A DNA stretch of 34,988 nt from CAYLRF01 sp964385995 (GTDB lineage: Bacteria > Bacillota > Clostridia > Lachnospirales > Lachnospiraceae): NCBI GenBank assembly GCA_964385995.1, contig CAYLRF010000010.1, positions 1 to 34,988 of the forward strand. The letters run 5' to 3'. Each line of letters begins with the position of its first letter. Within the stretch, counting starts at the first letter, position 1. Of the stretch, positions 14,665 through 23,231 are shown in pieces. The notes below the pieces were generated by a model. That model worked only from the letters and a program-made list of their open reading frames with translations. It was not told the DNA's origin and searched no databases. The position numbers and the translations under genes are program-made.

Positions 14665-15657
14665 TCAGCCTCGTCCGGGGCTTTCGCCCCCCCCCCCCTC
14701 TGACTTTGCGTCGGAGGGTTCCTCTTCCGGCGAAACCTTATTTATCTCGGTTACCGTCTTTTCCTCTGTCGGCAGATATACCTTCGGCACCGCCTTCACA
14801 TAGTAATAGTATTCGTCGTCCTCAAACCGGAGCCTTTTACTTTCCTCGTAATTGCACGAGTAGAAAAACAGGCTGAATATAACGGCGAGAACGGCCGCCG
14901 CCGCGCTTCCGATCAAAAGTTCGGCGTAAACCGCCCTTAAGTCGAACGCCACATAGCCTATCGTGGTCATGATGATGTCGGAAAGGACGCCCGCCAGGAT
15001 CGCCAGTTCCCTCGCGTGATTTATCCCAAGCGACGCTATGCTCGCGGCCACGAGAAAACAGACGACTGTCGCCACCGTCTCCATCCACATCTCTCTGTTT
15101 GAGAGAAATTCTCTCAAAAAAGCGGCGGCCTGTTCCGTCGCGGATGCGTCGCTTAGAGCCTTTACTACCTGAGCGCAAGGTGCGGCGTATTTGACCATAT
15201 GAAAAACGATCACCCCGAATGTCAGCGGCAAAGCGAGAATCGGCTCTCCCATGAGGGCGCCGATAAGCGGGGCGAGCATGGGAACACGCGCCAGAAAACT
15301 AATCGGCGTAAGCACGAGAACGGGCGTATGCCGGGGAGAAAAGCGCAGATAAAGCGCGGCCATAACCGTAAGTATCAGACCCGCCGCGAGAGCCATCCCC
15401 GGAGCCGCCGCGAAGAACTGAACGGACAGAAGCACGGCGCCGATGACCGCCGTCAGCGCGAAAGGCAAAAAAGCGCAGATAATCGCGAGCCCCGACGTCA
15501 CGGCCGCGTTTGAGATATTCTCCGCGAATCCCGTGTTCTTCGTGATGAACCTGAAAAAAACTATGGCGACGACAAGCTTCGCCGCCATGTTAAGCGGCCG
15601 CGAATAAGCGGCGTAGAACTTCAGGATATGGCTCTTTACCACCAGCATCCGCTTCAT
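14665..15657 (-). CDS. Polytopic membrane protein of unknown function, frame disturbed by G12 tract
   Basis: A 330-residue protein with about eight hydrophobic helices in residues 20-265 and then a charged cytoplasmic tail with DDEYYYYVKAVPKVYLP. I do not recognise the family. It overlaps the next membrane protein gene by four bases upstream (ATGA) and lies before cdaA, separated by the gap. The tail reaches a run of twelve G on the coding strand (14698-14687) and stops seven codons later (ESPGRG). With eleven G the frame would instead continue as APDEAEEDEAFGAGE into the gap, matching the acidic EEEPSD character before the run. So the visible stop is probably a length error or slippage state of the tract. 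Confidence 0.8.
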   Translation of the reverse strand: MKRMLVVKSHILKFYAAYSRPLNMAAKLVVAIVFFRFITKNTGFAENISNAAVTSGLAIICAFLPFALTAVIGAVLLSVQFFAAAPGMALAAGLILTVMAALYLRFSPRHTPVLVLTPISFLARVPMLAPLIGALMGEPILALPLTFGVIVFHMVKYAAPCAQVVKALSDASATEQAAAFLREFLSNREMWMETVATVVCFLVAASIASLGINHARELAILAGVLSDIIMTTIGYVAFDLRAVYAELLIGSAAAAVLAVIFSLFFYSCNYEESKRLRFEDDEYYYYVKAVPKVYLPTEEKTVTEINKVSPEEEPSDAKSEGGGGESPGRG

Positions 15658-16052
15658 GAAGATCCCTCTCCCTCGTATAAGACGCCGAGCGCGTCCAGAT
15701 CGGCCTTATACTCTTTTACCCTGTCTTTCGAGGCCGAGTACGCCTCCCTTAATACGCGGGCCTGCCACATACCGTAGCCGACCAGAGCGGCCGCGTATAC
15801 GGCGATGTAAATGATAAGAAGAAGAACCATGACCCATGAATCCACGCTGTCTATAAAGCTCTCCGGCAAAGTCCAGAAAATAATCACTCCCAGAGCCGCG
15901 AATCCCACGCTCACCCACAAAAGCGATATCCAGACGTTGAATCTGACGTAATCTTTCTTAAAAAAAGATCTCGCCTTCAGCTCCTTTTCGCCTCCGCTTT
16001 CCTCGTATAAGGCAAGCTTAATCATAAGCCTGACGCGATTTTCATCCAACAT
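15654..16052 (-). CDS. Small membrane protein of unknown function
   Basis: A protein of about 132 residues with two transmembrane helices (about residues 41-61 and 75-97), a basic N-terminal cytoplasmic part and a C-terminal helix rich in Lys, Asp and Glu. No family is recognised. I place the start at ATG 16052 (MLDENRV) because AAAGG lies seven bases upstream; a GTG at 16058 would start almost on top of that site. It is 31 bases from comF and overlaps the next membrane gene by four bases, so the two membrane proteins are probably translated as a pair and may form a complex. Confidence 0.8.
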   Translation of the reverse strand: MLDENRVRLMIKLALYEESGGEKELKARSFFKKDYVRFNVWISLLWVSVGFAALGVIIFWTLPESFIDSVDSWVMVLLLIIYIAVYAAALVGYGMWQARVLREAYSASKDRVKEYKADLDALGVLYEGEGSS

Positions 16053-16083
16053 GGCCACACCTTTCGGTCAGTATATCATAAAC

Positions 16084-16812
16084 TCAGAAATCCTGTCCAA
16101 TACTTACGGTCAAAAACCAGACTTTGTTGCCCGAATCCGCGGTGAGTATACGGGCCATCTCGTCAATAGTGCTGCCCGTGGTGTAGATGTCATCGACGAT
16201 GAGGATTTTGCGGCGGGTGATGTCCGTACGAGTAAGACAAAACGCTCCCCTAAGGTTTTCCCGCCGCTCTCTCGCGCCCAGCATCTTTTGAGGGGTCGTC
16301 TTTGACACGCGCTTTACGGCGTGAGTATCTACGGGTATGTCAAGAAGACGCCCCAAGCGCGACGCGATAATCTCAGCCTGATTATATCCGCGCTTTCTCA
16401 GTCTCTTTTTATGAACGGGCACCGGGATGATAAGATCTATCCCTCTGCTTTTCACCCACGCGCCGTAAAGACGGCACATCTCGTCAGCGTAAAATTTCCC
16501 GAAAATCCTGCGATTATGGTACTTGAACTGATAAACGGACCAGGGCACCCTGCCTTTATGGATCCAAAGGCTCTTTCCCTGCTCGTAGTTAAAACGCCTC
16601 TTTACACAGTCACCGCAGTATTCATCCTCGTCGCGAAGGATGGGCTTGCCGCATTTCTTGCACACGGGCTCCGTCACGTAGACGACCTCATCGGCGCAGT
16701 CGGGACATATCGGGTCCGGGCTTACCCTGCCGCAAAAATGGCATACGGGCGGATATAAAAGCCAAAGAAGGGCATCCGCCGACGCTTTTATCACTCGCGA
16801 AAATGTGTTCAA
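16084..16812 (-). CDS. comF: ComF family phosphoribosyltransferase-like protein
   Basis: A 242-residue ComF/GntX-type protein, associated in relatives with DNA uptake. The N-terminal part has a zinc ribbon with four Cys pairs (CHFC, CPDC, CKKC, CGDC; residues 25-67). The C-terminal phosphoribosyltransferase domain carries the PRPP-binding loop ILIVDDIYTTGSTI near 202-215. The start is TTG at 16812 with no good ribosome binding site; a GTG at codon 7 has none either, so translation may depend on coupling to recD2, whose stop lies 36 bases upstream. Pairing with recD2 puts two DNA-processing genes side by side. Confidence 0.92.
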   Translation of the reverse strand: MNTFSRVIKASADALLWLLYPPVCHFCGRVSPDPICPDCADEVVYVTEPVCKKCGKPILRDEDEYCGDCVKRRFNYEQGKSLWIHKGRVPWSVYQFKYHNRRIFGKFYADEMCRLYGAWVKSRGIDLIIPVPVHKKRLRKRGYNQAEIIASRLGRLLDIPVDTHAVKRVSKTTPQKMLGARERRENLRGAFCLTRTDITRRKILIVDDIYTTGSTIDEMARILTADSGNKVWFLTVSIGQDF

Positions 16813-16848
16813 TTTTTATTTTAAGGTTCTTTTGACACTTACTTACGT

Positions 16849-19068
16849 TTATTTTATCCGGGCCGTTTCCTTAAGGCGCTTTGCAAGTCCCGTGTATCGG
16901 TTCCTGCTGTTGTTATTTTCGATCATTTGCGCGAACACCTTCTCGCTTCCGACTATCACGACGCACTTTCTGGCCCTGGTGACGGCGGTATAAAGAAGGT
17001 TTCGGGTATAAAGCTGCGCGGGTCCCGGCATGAGAGGTATGATGACGGCCGGATACTCGCTTCCCTGAGACTTGTGGATGGTTATGGCATAGGCAAGCTC
17101 CAGTTCGTCAAGCATGTCGTAAGGATATTCCACGATTTTTTCTTCGTCATATTTGACGGCGACGAAACCCATGTAATCGTCGATGGCGATTACCGTCCCT
17201 ATGTCGCCGTTAAACACACCCTCTCCCCTGTCCGCGACGACACCCTTGGGGGTGGTTATCTTCCACTCAAGGCGGTAATTGTTCCTGATTTGCATGACCT
17301 TATCGCCCACGCGAAATATGATCTCCCCGTGTTCTTTCTCCGTCTTTTCGGGCGAAGGGGGATTTAGGACATTTTGCAGGACGGAATTTAATTTCACCGA
17401 TCCCATGTTTCCCTTTCGCATCGGGGTAATTACCTGTATGTCCGAGACGGCCGAATCCGTATAAGCGGGGAGTTTTTTCACCATGAGCGTAAGCGTCGTC
17501 TTTATCACGTCATCGGCGTTCTCCCTGCGAAGAAAGAAAAAGTCGCGGCTGTCATTCGTAAGATCCACCTTTTCGCCGCGGTTAATCTTATGCGCGTTCA
17601 CGACGATATCGCTCATCCTGGCCTGCCTGAATATCTTATCAAGCGTCACCGTCAAAAACCGCCCCGACGCTATAATGTCTTTTAACACGCTCCCGGGGCC
17701 CACCGACGGCAGCTGATCCTTATCCCCCACGAGAATAAGTGTCGTGCCCACCGTGATCGCGCCGCAGAGGGCGTGCATGAGCGGAAGATCCACCATGGAC
17801 ATCTCGTCTATTATCACGACGTCGGCGTCCAGGGGATCGTCGGAGTTTTTCCCGTATGTAAGACGCCTGTCGTCATCATCCGGCACATAGGAAATCTCAA
17901 GGAGCCTGTGTACGGTCTTCGCCTCGCGCCCCGTCGCCTCCGTCATGCGCTTTGCGGCTCTTCCGGTAGGAGCCGCGAGGGCGACATTTAAGCCGGCGCT
18001 CTCGAAACATCTGATAAGCGTCCTTATGACAGTGGTTTTCCCGGTGCCGGGGCCGCCCGTTATCACGAGGACACCGAAGCGCATGGCCTCGCTTACCGCT
18101 TTTTTCTGCTCTCCGTCAAGTTCAGTGCCGCTTTCGTTTGAAATGCGCTGTATTTTCCCATCCGGGATAAGCGGCACCTCGCGCGTGACGGAAAGGGCGG
18201 AGAGCATTTGCGCCGTGTCAAGCTCCAGATAATACATGCGCTCGGGATAAACGCAAAGTTCTTCCCCCTCCCGCTTCACCACGATCTTACCTTCCACGGA
18301 AAGATTCGCGAGGCAGGTCGCCGGATCGTCTATATGTATGTCAAGAAGTCTTTCGGCTTTACGCGTAAGCTCATCGGCCGGAAGGTAAACGTGCCCCTCG
18401 GATACGGCCTCGCCTAACGCGTATAAAAGACCGCTTTTCACCCGAAAATCCGAGTCGGATGCGATCCCCGCCTTCATGGCGATCTCATCGGCCCTTTTAA
18501 AGCCGACTCCCGGCACACGCTCCGCTATACGGTAGGGATTTTCCTTAACCGTGCGGTACAGATCCTCTCCGAAGCACTCGTATATCTTCACGGCGAGGTT
18601 CAGACTGATACCGAACTGCTGAAGATACATCATGGCCGAGCGCATATCCTTGCGCTTTATGACCTGTTCCGAGATCTTAAGGGCCATGCGTGGGCTTATG
18701 CCTTTTACCCTGGCCAAAAGCTCCGGCTCCTCTTCAATCACGCGCATGGTGTCGTCCTTAAAGACGTCCACGATCCGCTTCGCAAGAGCCGGACCTACGC
18801 CTTTTACGGCGCCCGAGCCGAGATATCTTACGATCTGTCGCGGACTTTCCGGCTCAGAGCGCGAGATCTCATTTATCTTAAACTGTCTTCCGTAGACGGC
18901 ATGCGTCGTATATTCGCCCGTGAGATTTAACGTCTCTCCCTCGTCTATGACGGGGATTACCCCCACGCAGGTGACGGATTTAGAGCCGGCCTTCAGCCGA
19001 AATACCGTGTATCCGTTCTCGTCGTTACGGAAAATTATGTGTTCCGCGTAACCGCTAAGTTTATCCAT
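16849..19068 (-). CDS. recD2: RecD2-type ATP-dependent DNA helicase
   Basis: A 739-residue SF1B helicase of the RecD2 (RecD-like, RecBC-independent) family, of normal length. The N-terminal OB-like domain (HIIFRNDENGYTVFRLKAG) is followed by helix-hairpin-helix DNA-binding segments (about residues 85-200). Helicase motifs include Walker A GGPGTGKTTVI (about 341-351), Walker B VVIIDEMSMVD, GDKDQLPSVGPG, and motif VI-like YTAVTRARKCVVIVG near the end. It acts 5' to 3' on DNA in repair and fork maintenance in studied relatives. Its start lies inside the last codons of mreB with an 8-base overlap, so the two are translationally coupled. comF follows 36 bases on. Confidence 0.96.
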   Translation of the reverse strand: MDKLSGYAEHIIFRNDENGYTVFRLKAGSKSVTCVGVIPVIDEGETLNLTGEYTTHAVYGRQFKINEISRSEPESPRQIVRYLGSGAVKGVGPALAKRIVDVFKDDTMRVIEEEPELLARVKGISPRMALKISEQVIKRKDMRSAMMYLQQFGISLNLAVKIYECFGEDLYRTVKENPYRIAERVPGVGFKRADEIAMKAGIASDSDFRVKSGLLYALGEAVSEGHVYLPADELTRKAERLLDIHIDDPATCLANLSVEGKIVVKREGEELCVYPERMYYLELDTAQMLSALSVTREVPLIPDGKIQRISNESGTELDGEQKKAVSEAMRFGVLVITGGPGTGKTTVIRTLIRCFESAGLNVALAAPTGRAAKRMTEATGREAKTVHRLLEISYVPDDDDRRLTYGKNSDDPLDADVVIIDEMSMVDLPLMHALCGAITVGTTLILVGDKDQLPSVGPGSVLKDIIASGRFLTVTLDKIFRQARMSDIVVNAHKINRGEKVDLTNDSRDFFFLRRENADDVIKTTLTLMVKKLPAYTDSAVSDIQVITPMRKGNMGSVKLNSVLQNVLNPPSPEKTEKEHGEIIFRVGDKVMQIRNNYRLEWKITTPKGVVADRGEGVFNGDIGTVIAIDDYMGFVAVKYDEEKIVEYPYDMLDELELAYAITIHKSQGSEYPAVIIPLMPGPAQLYTRNLLYTAVTRARKCVVIVGSEKVFAQMIENNNSRNRYTGLAKRLKETARIK

Positions 19069-20056
19069 TCATCTGTTTTCCGCTTATGAATTCGACGAAC
19101 TCGCCCGTGCCTATCGCCACCACGGTCATGGGATCTTCCGCCGTCATGGTAGTTATCCCCGTCTTTTCCTCGATAAGCTCCTCAAGGCCCCGAAGAAGCG
19201 AGCCGCCGCCCGTCAGGACTATGCCTCTGTCCAGGATATCCGCGGATAACTCAGGAGGCGTGCGCTCAAGAACGGCTATCACGGCGTCCACTATCTGCAT
19301 GGCGGGCTCTCTAAGCGCTTCTTCCGTCTCCTCCGAGGTGACCGTGACGTTTTTCGGAAGCCCGGTCACGAGATTTCTTCCGCGCACCTCGATCGTCTCC
19401 GTCTCTGCGAGCGGATAAGTCGTGCCGATACGGATCTTTATGTCCTCGGCGGTTCTCTCCCCGATGAGAAGATTATGCTTTTTTCTCATGTATCGCACTA
19501 TCGCCTCGTCAAAATCGTCCCCCGCCACCTTTATGGAGGAATTTACCACCGCGCCGCCTAAAGATATCACCGCTATGTCCGTGGTCCCGCCTCCGATGTC
19601 CACTATCATGTTGCCGCAGGGCTTTCCTATGTCTATGCCCGCGCCTATCGCCGCCGCGACGGGTTCCTCTATGAGATAGACGTCTCTCGCGCCCGCCGCG
19701 TAAGTCGCCTCCTCCACGGCTTTTTTCTCAACTTCCGTGACGCCGCTGGGCACGCAGATACTGATGCGCGGTTTCTTTAAAATCCTCGTGCCTACAGCTT
19801 TCTGCACGAAATATTTAATCATTTTCTCCGTCACGGTGTAATCGGAGATGACTCCCTGCCTTAAGGGTCTTACCGCTATGATATTGCCGGGGGTGCGGCC
19901 CAGCATCAGCCGCGCCTCCTCTCCGATAGCCCTTATCTCGTTTGTGTCGCGGTCAAAGGCGACCACCGAGGGCTCCTTTAAAACCACGCCCTTGCCTCTC
20001 ACGTATACGAGCACGCTTGCCGTGCCGAGATCGATCCCTATATCCGAAACTGACAT
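19061..20056 (-). CDS. mreB: MreB/Mbl-type rod-shape-determining actin homologue
   Basis: A 331-residue bacterial actin that guides lateral wall synthesis. ATP-binding motifs are complete: phosphate 1 DIGIDLGTASVLVYVRGKGV (residues 5-24), phosphate 2 VDIGGGTTDIAVISLGG, and the C-terminal adenosine motif GIVLTGGGSLLRGL. The ATG at 20056 has AAGGAGGA five bases upstream. A TATAAT box at 20139-20134 gives it its own promoter, and a terminator-like hairpin lies in the leader at 20086-20119. No mreC or mreD follows; instead recD2 overlaps its end. It may be Mbl or a second MreB paralogue, so the symbol is at family level. Confidence 0.95.
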   Translation of the reverse strand: MSVSDIGIDLGTASVLVYVRGKGVVLKEPSVVAFDRDTNEIRAIGEEARLMLGRTPGNIIAVRPLRQGVISDYTVTEKMIKYFVQKAVGTRILKKPRISICVPSGVTEVEKKAVEEATYAAGARDVYLIEEPVAAAIGAGIDIGKPCGNMIVDIGGGTTDIAVISLGGAVVNSSIKVAGDDFDEAIVRYMRKKHNLLIGERTAEDIKIRIGTTYPLAETETIEVRGRNLVTGLPKNVTVTSEETEEALREPAMQIVDAVIAVLERTPPELSADILDRGIVLTGGGSLLRGLEELIEEKTGITTMTAEDPMTVVAIGTGEFVEFISGKQMNG

Positions 20057-20085
20057 CCGTTCCTCCTTCCCTACGCGGATGTATG

Positions 20086-20119
20086 AAAAACGCCGGTTTA
20101 AAAAACTTCAGGCCCGGCG
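20086..20119 (-). terminator. Terminator-like hairpin in the mreB leader
   Basis: On the minus strand, arms CGCCGG (20119-20114) and CCGGCG (20096-20091) enclose a 17-base loop and are followed at once by five T (20090-20086). It lies between the predicted TATAAT box and the mreB ribosome binding site, so it could attenuate mreB or stop transcription arriving from uvrA. Confidence 0.5.
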
Positions 20120-20133
20120 CGATATCCTTTTTT

Positions 20134-20162
20134 ATTATAAGTGAACTTCGCCGTAAATAAAA
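20134..20162 (-). promoter_or_regulatory. Predicted mreB promoter
   Basis: Exact TATAAT on the minus strand at 20139-20134. At 17 bases spacing the -35 position reads TTTTAT (20162-20157), a poor match. Transcription would start near 20127, leaving a leader of about 70 bases. Confidence 0.5.
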
Positions 20163-20240
20163 GACGCCGCGCGGGTATTTTTCGGACGGTGTAACGTCGT
20201 CGGCGCGTTTTTTATGTTTTTGCGCAATTTCATCCGCCCG

Positions 20241-20339
20241 CGCACCGACTCTAAAGTGCAAACATATCTGAAAAGCGGAAGCAAATGTCCGTCACAACAA
20301 ACATTTTGATCGCGCCCGACTCTAAAGCGCGGACATATC
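20241..20339. repeat. 70-bp direct repeat beside the gap after uvrA
   Basis: Copies begin at 20241 and 20311; the second is cut by the gap after 29 bases. Both contain CGACTCTAAA (20246-20255 and 20317-20326) flanked by inverted arms, GCAC/GTGC in the first and GCGC/GCGC in the second, and both end in ACATATC. More copies may lie in the gap. Confidence 0.65.
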
Positions 20340-20439
20340 NNNNNNNNNNNNNNNNNNNNNNNNNNNNNNNNNNNNNNNNNNNNNNNNNNNNNNNNNNNNN
20401 NNNNNNNNNNNNNNNNNNNNNNNNNNNNNNNNNNNNNNN
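20340..20439. other. Assembly gap (100 N)
   Basis: Exactly 100 N at the 3' end of uvrA, directly beside a tandem repeat that may have caused the break. Confidence 0.98.
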
Positions 20440-23231
20440 GTATATGATTTTTCGCAGGAGGCGACCTCTTCCGGAGTGCCGCTTGCCACGACCGTGCCGC
20501 CCCGATCTCCCCCCTCGGGGCCGATGTCTATGATGTAATCAGCCGTCTTTATCACATCGAGATTATGTTCTATGACGACTACGGTATTTCCGTCGTCCGT
20601 AAGACGTCGCAATATCTCGGTCAGCTTATGCACATCCGAAAAATGCAACCCCGTGGTCGGCTCATCCAATATGTACATGGTTCTTCCGGTGCCCCGCCTG
20701 CTAAGCTCGGAGGCGAGCTTTATGCGCTGCGCCTCCCCGCCCGAAAGCGTGGTGGACGGCTGTCCGAGCTTGATATACGAAAGGCCGACGTCGTAAAGCG
20801 TCTCTATCTTTCTTCGCACCGCGGGGATATTGGAGAAGAAATCCAGGGCCTCCTCCACTGTCATGTCAAGCACGTCGAAGATACTCTTTCCCTTGTACTT
20901 TATCTCGAGTGTCTCGCGGTTATATCGCCTGCCGTGGCACTGCTCGCAGGGCACATACACATCGGGAAGAAAGTGCATCTCTATCTTTATGATTCCGTCA
21001 CCGGAACACGCCTCGCACCTTCCTCCCTTTACATTAAAGCTGAATCTTCCCTTTTTGTATCCCTTAGCTTTAGCGTCAACGGTCCCCGCGAAAAGATCCC
21101 TGATAAGATCAAAGACACCCGTATACGTGGCGGGATTTGACCTGGGGGTCCTTCCTATCGGCGACTGATCGATATTTATGATTTTATCCAGCCTGTCCGT
21201 GCCCTCTATCCTTTTATGCTTACCGGGTATCGTCCTTGCGTGCATGAGAGTGCGGGCGAGCTGCTTATAAAGTATCTCGTTTACGAGAGAGCTTTTCCCG
21301 GAGCCCGATACGCCCGTCACGCAGGTCATGACCCCGAGAGGAAACGCGACGTCGATATTTTTAAGATTGTTCTCGGCGGCGCCCGTCACCTTTATAAAAC
21401 CCGACGGCTTTTTCCTTTCTTTCGGCACCGGGATCTTAAGCCTGCCGCCAAGGTAGGCTCCCGTGACGGATTCGGGACATTTCATGATATCATCGGCGCT
21501 TCCGCAAGCCACCACCTTACCGCCGTGCTCTCCCGCTCCCGGGCCGATATCCACGATATAATCCGCCTCCCGCATGGTCTCCTCGTCGTGTTCGACCACT
21601 ATCACGGTATTCCCGAGATCGCGAAGGTTTTTTAAGGTGGAAAGAAGCCTTGCGTTATCCCTTTGGTGCAGTCCGATGCTGGGTTCATCCAGGATATAGG
21701 CCACTCCCACCAGCCCCGAGCCTATCTGCGTCGCGAGCCTTATGCGCTGCGCCTCTCCTCCCGAGAGCGTGCCGGCGCTTCTCGCGAGCGTCAGATAATC
21801 CAGACCCACGTCGATGAGAAAACCGGTTCTCGCGCGTATCTCTTTTATGATCTCGGAGCCTATCATCTCCTGCATGGGCGAAAGGGTCAGATGATCCAGA
21901 AAATCCCTGAAACCCAGTACGGAAAGCTCCGTAAGCTCCGCGATGTTTTTCCCGCCCACGGTGACGGCAAGCGAGCTTTTCTTTAATCTTTTGCCGCCGC
22001 ACTCCGCGCATGGCGTGATACGCATGAAGGTCTCATACTCCGCACGCGAGATCTCCGAGGCCGTCTCCCGGTAGCGCTGCTCCATATTTTTTATGAGACC
22101 CTCGAAAGCCACGTCATAGTAACCTTCGCTTCGCTGCCCGAAATAATGCACCCGCACCTGCCTGCCGCGTGTCCCGTGTATGATGACATCCTTTATCGCG
22201 TCCGGATAATCGCGAAACGGCGTGTCAAGCGAAAATCCGTACTCTTTCGCGAGCGCGGTAAGAAGGGCCCGTGTGAAGCTTCCCTCCTTTACGCTTGACT
22301 GCCAGCCTATGGCCGCGATGGCGCCCTCATTTATGCTTAATGAAGTGTCGGGTATCAGAAGATCCGGGTCAAACTCCATCTTATATCCCAGTCCCGCGCA
22401 TACCGGGCACGCTCCGAACGGATTGTTAAACGAAAAGCTTCTCGGCTCTATCTCCTCTATGCTGACTCCGCAGTCGGGACAGGCAAAATTCCTGCTGAAA
22501 TTTATCTGCTCTCCTCCCTGCACATCCACCGTCAAAAGCCCGTCGGAAAGCTGCAGCGCCGTCTCGATGGAATCGGCGAGTCGGGACGAAAGTCCGCTTC
22601 TTACGATGAGCCTGTCTACCACTATCTCTATGTCGTGCTTCACGTTCTTATCAAGCTCTATCTCTTCCGAGAGCTCGTATAAGTTCCCGTCTATGCGCAC
22701 GCGCACATATCCGCTCTTTTTCGCTCTTTCGAGAACTTTCTCGTGCCGGCCTTTTTTTCCTCTTACTATGGGGGAGAGCAGCTGAAATCTCGTCCCCTCC
22801 GGAAGCTTCAGGATCTGATCGGCCATCTGATCCGCGGTCTGCTTTTTTATTTCCCTGCCGCACCTCGGGCAGTGCGGTATGCCTATTCTCGCGTAAAGTA
22901 GCCTCAGGTAATCATAGATCTCCGTCACGGTGCCCACGGTGGAGCGCGGGTTGTGATTCGTGGATTTCTGATCGATGGATATGGCGGGAGAGAGCCCCTC
23001 TATACTCTCGACGTTCGGCTTTTCCATCTGTCCCAGAAACTGCCTCGCGTATGAGGAGAGCGACTCCATGTACCTCCTTTGTCCTTCGGCGTATATGGTG
23101 TCAAAGGCGAGCGATGACTTTCCCGAACCGCTAAGTCCCGTCAGCACGACGAGCTTATCCCTCGGGATATCGACGTCTATGTTTTTAAGATTGTGTTCGG
23201 CCGCTTTACGTACGCGGATATATTTATCCAT
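20440..23231 (-). CDS. uvrA: UvrA excision-repair ATPase, last codons in gap
   Basis: About 930 residues are visible, nearly the whole of a usual UvrA. The protein is the damage-sensing ABC ATPase that loads UvrB in nucleotide excision repair. The first ATPase head has Walker A GLSGSGKSSLAF (about residue 33), with zinc cysteines CPRCGR and a CPDCG/CPVC pair; the second has GVSGSGKSSL (near 640), the CEAC...CEQC zinc module and the LSGGEAQRIKLA signature. It starts inside the end of uvrB with an 8-base overlap, indicating coupling. The last certain residues are ASCEKSY; the missing tail is probably ten to twenty residues. Reading through exactly 100 N would give a DMSAL ending at 20322, which depends on the nominal gap length and is not trusted. 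Confidence 0.97.

Noticed and set aside
20322..20339. DMSAL as the true C-terminus of UvrA
   Set aside because: It depends on the gap being exactly 100 bases and on reading into a tandem repeat; usual UvrA length predicts an end inside the gap.
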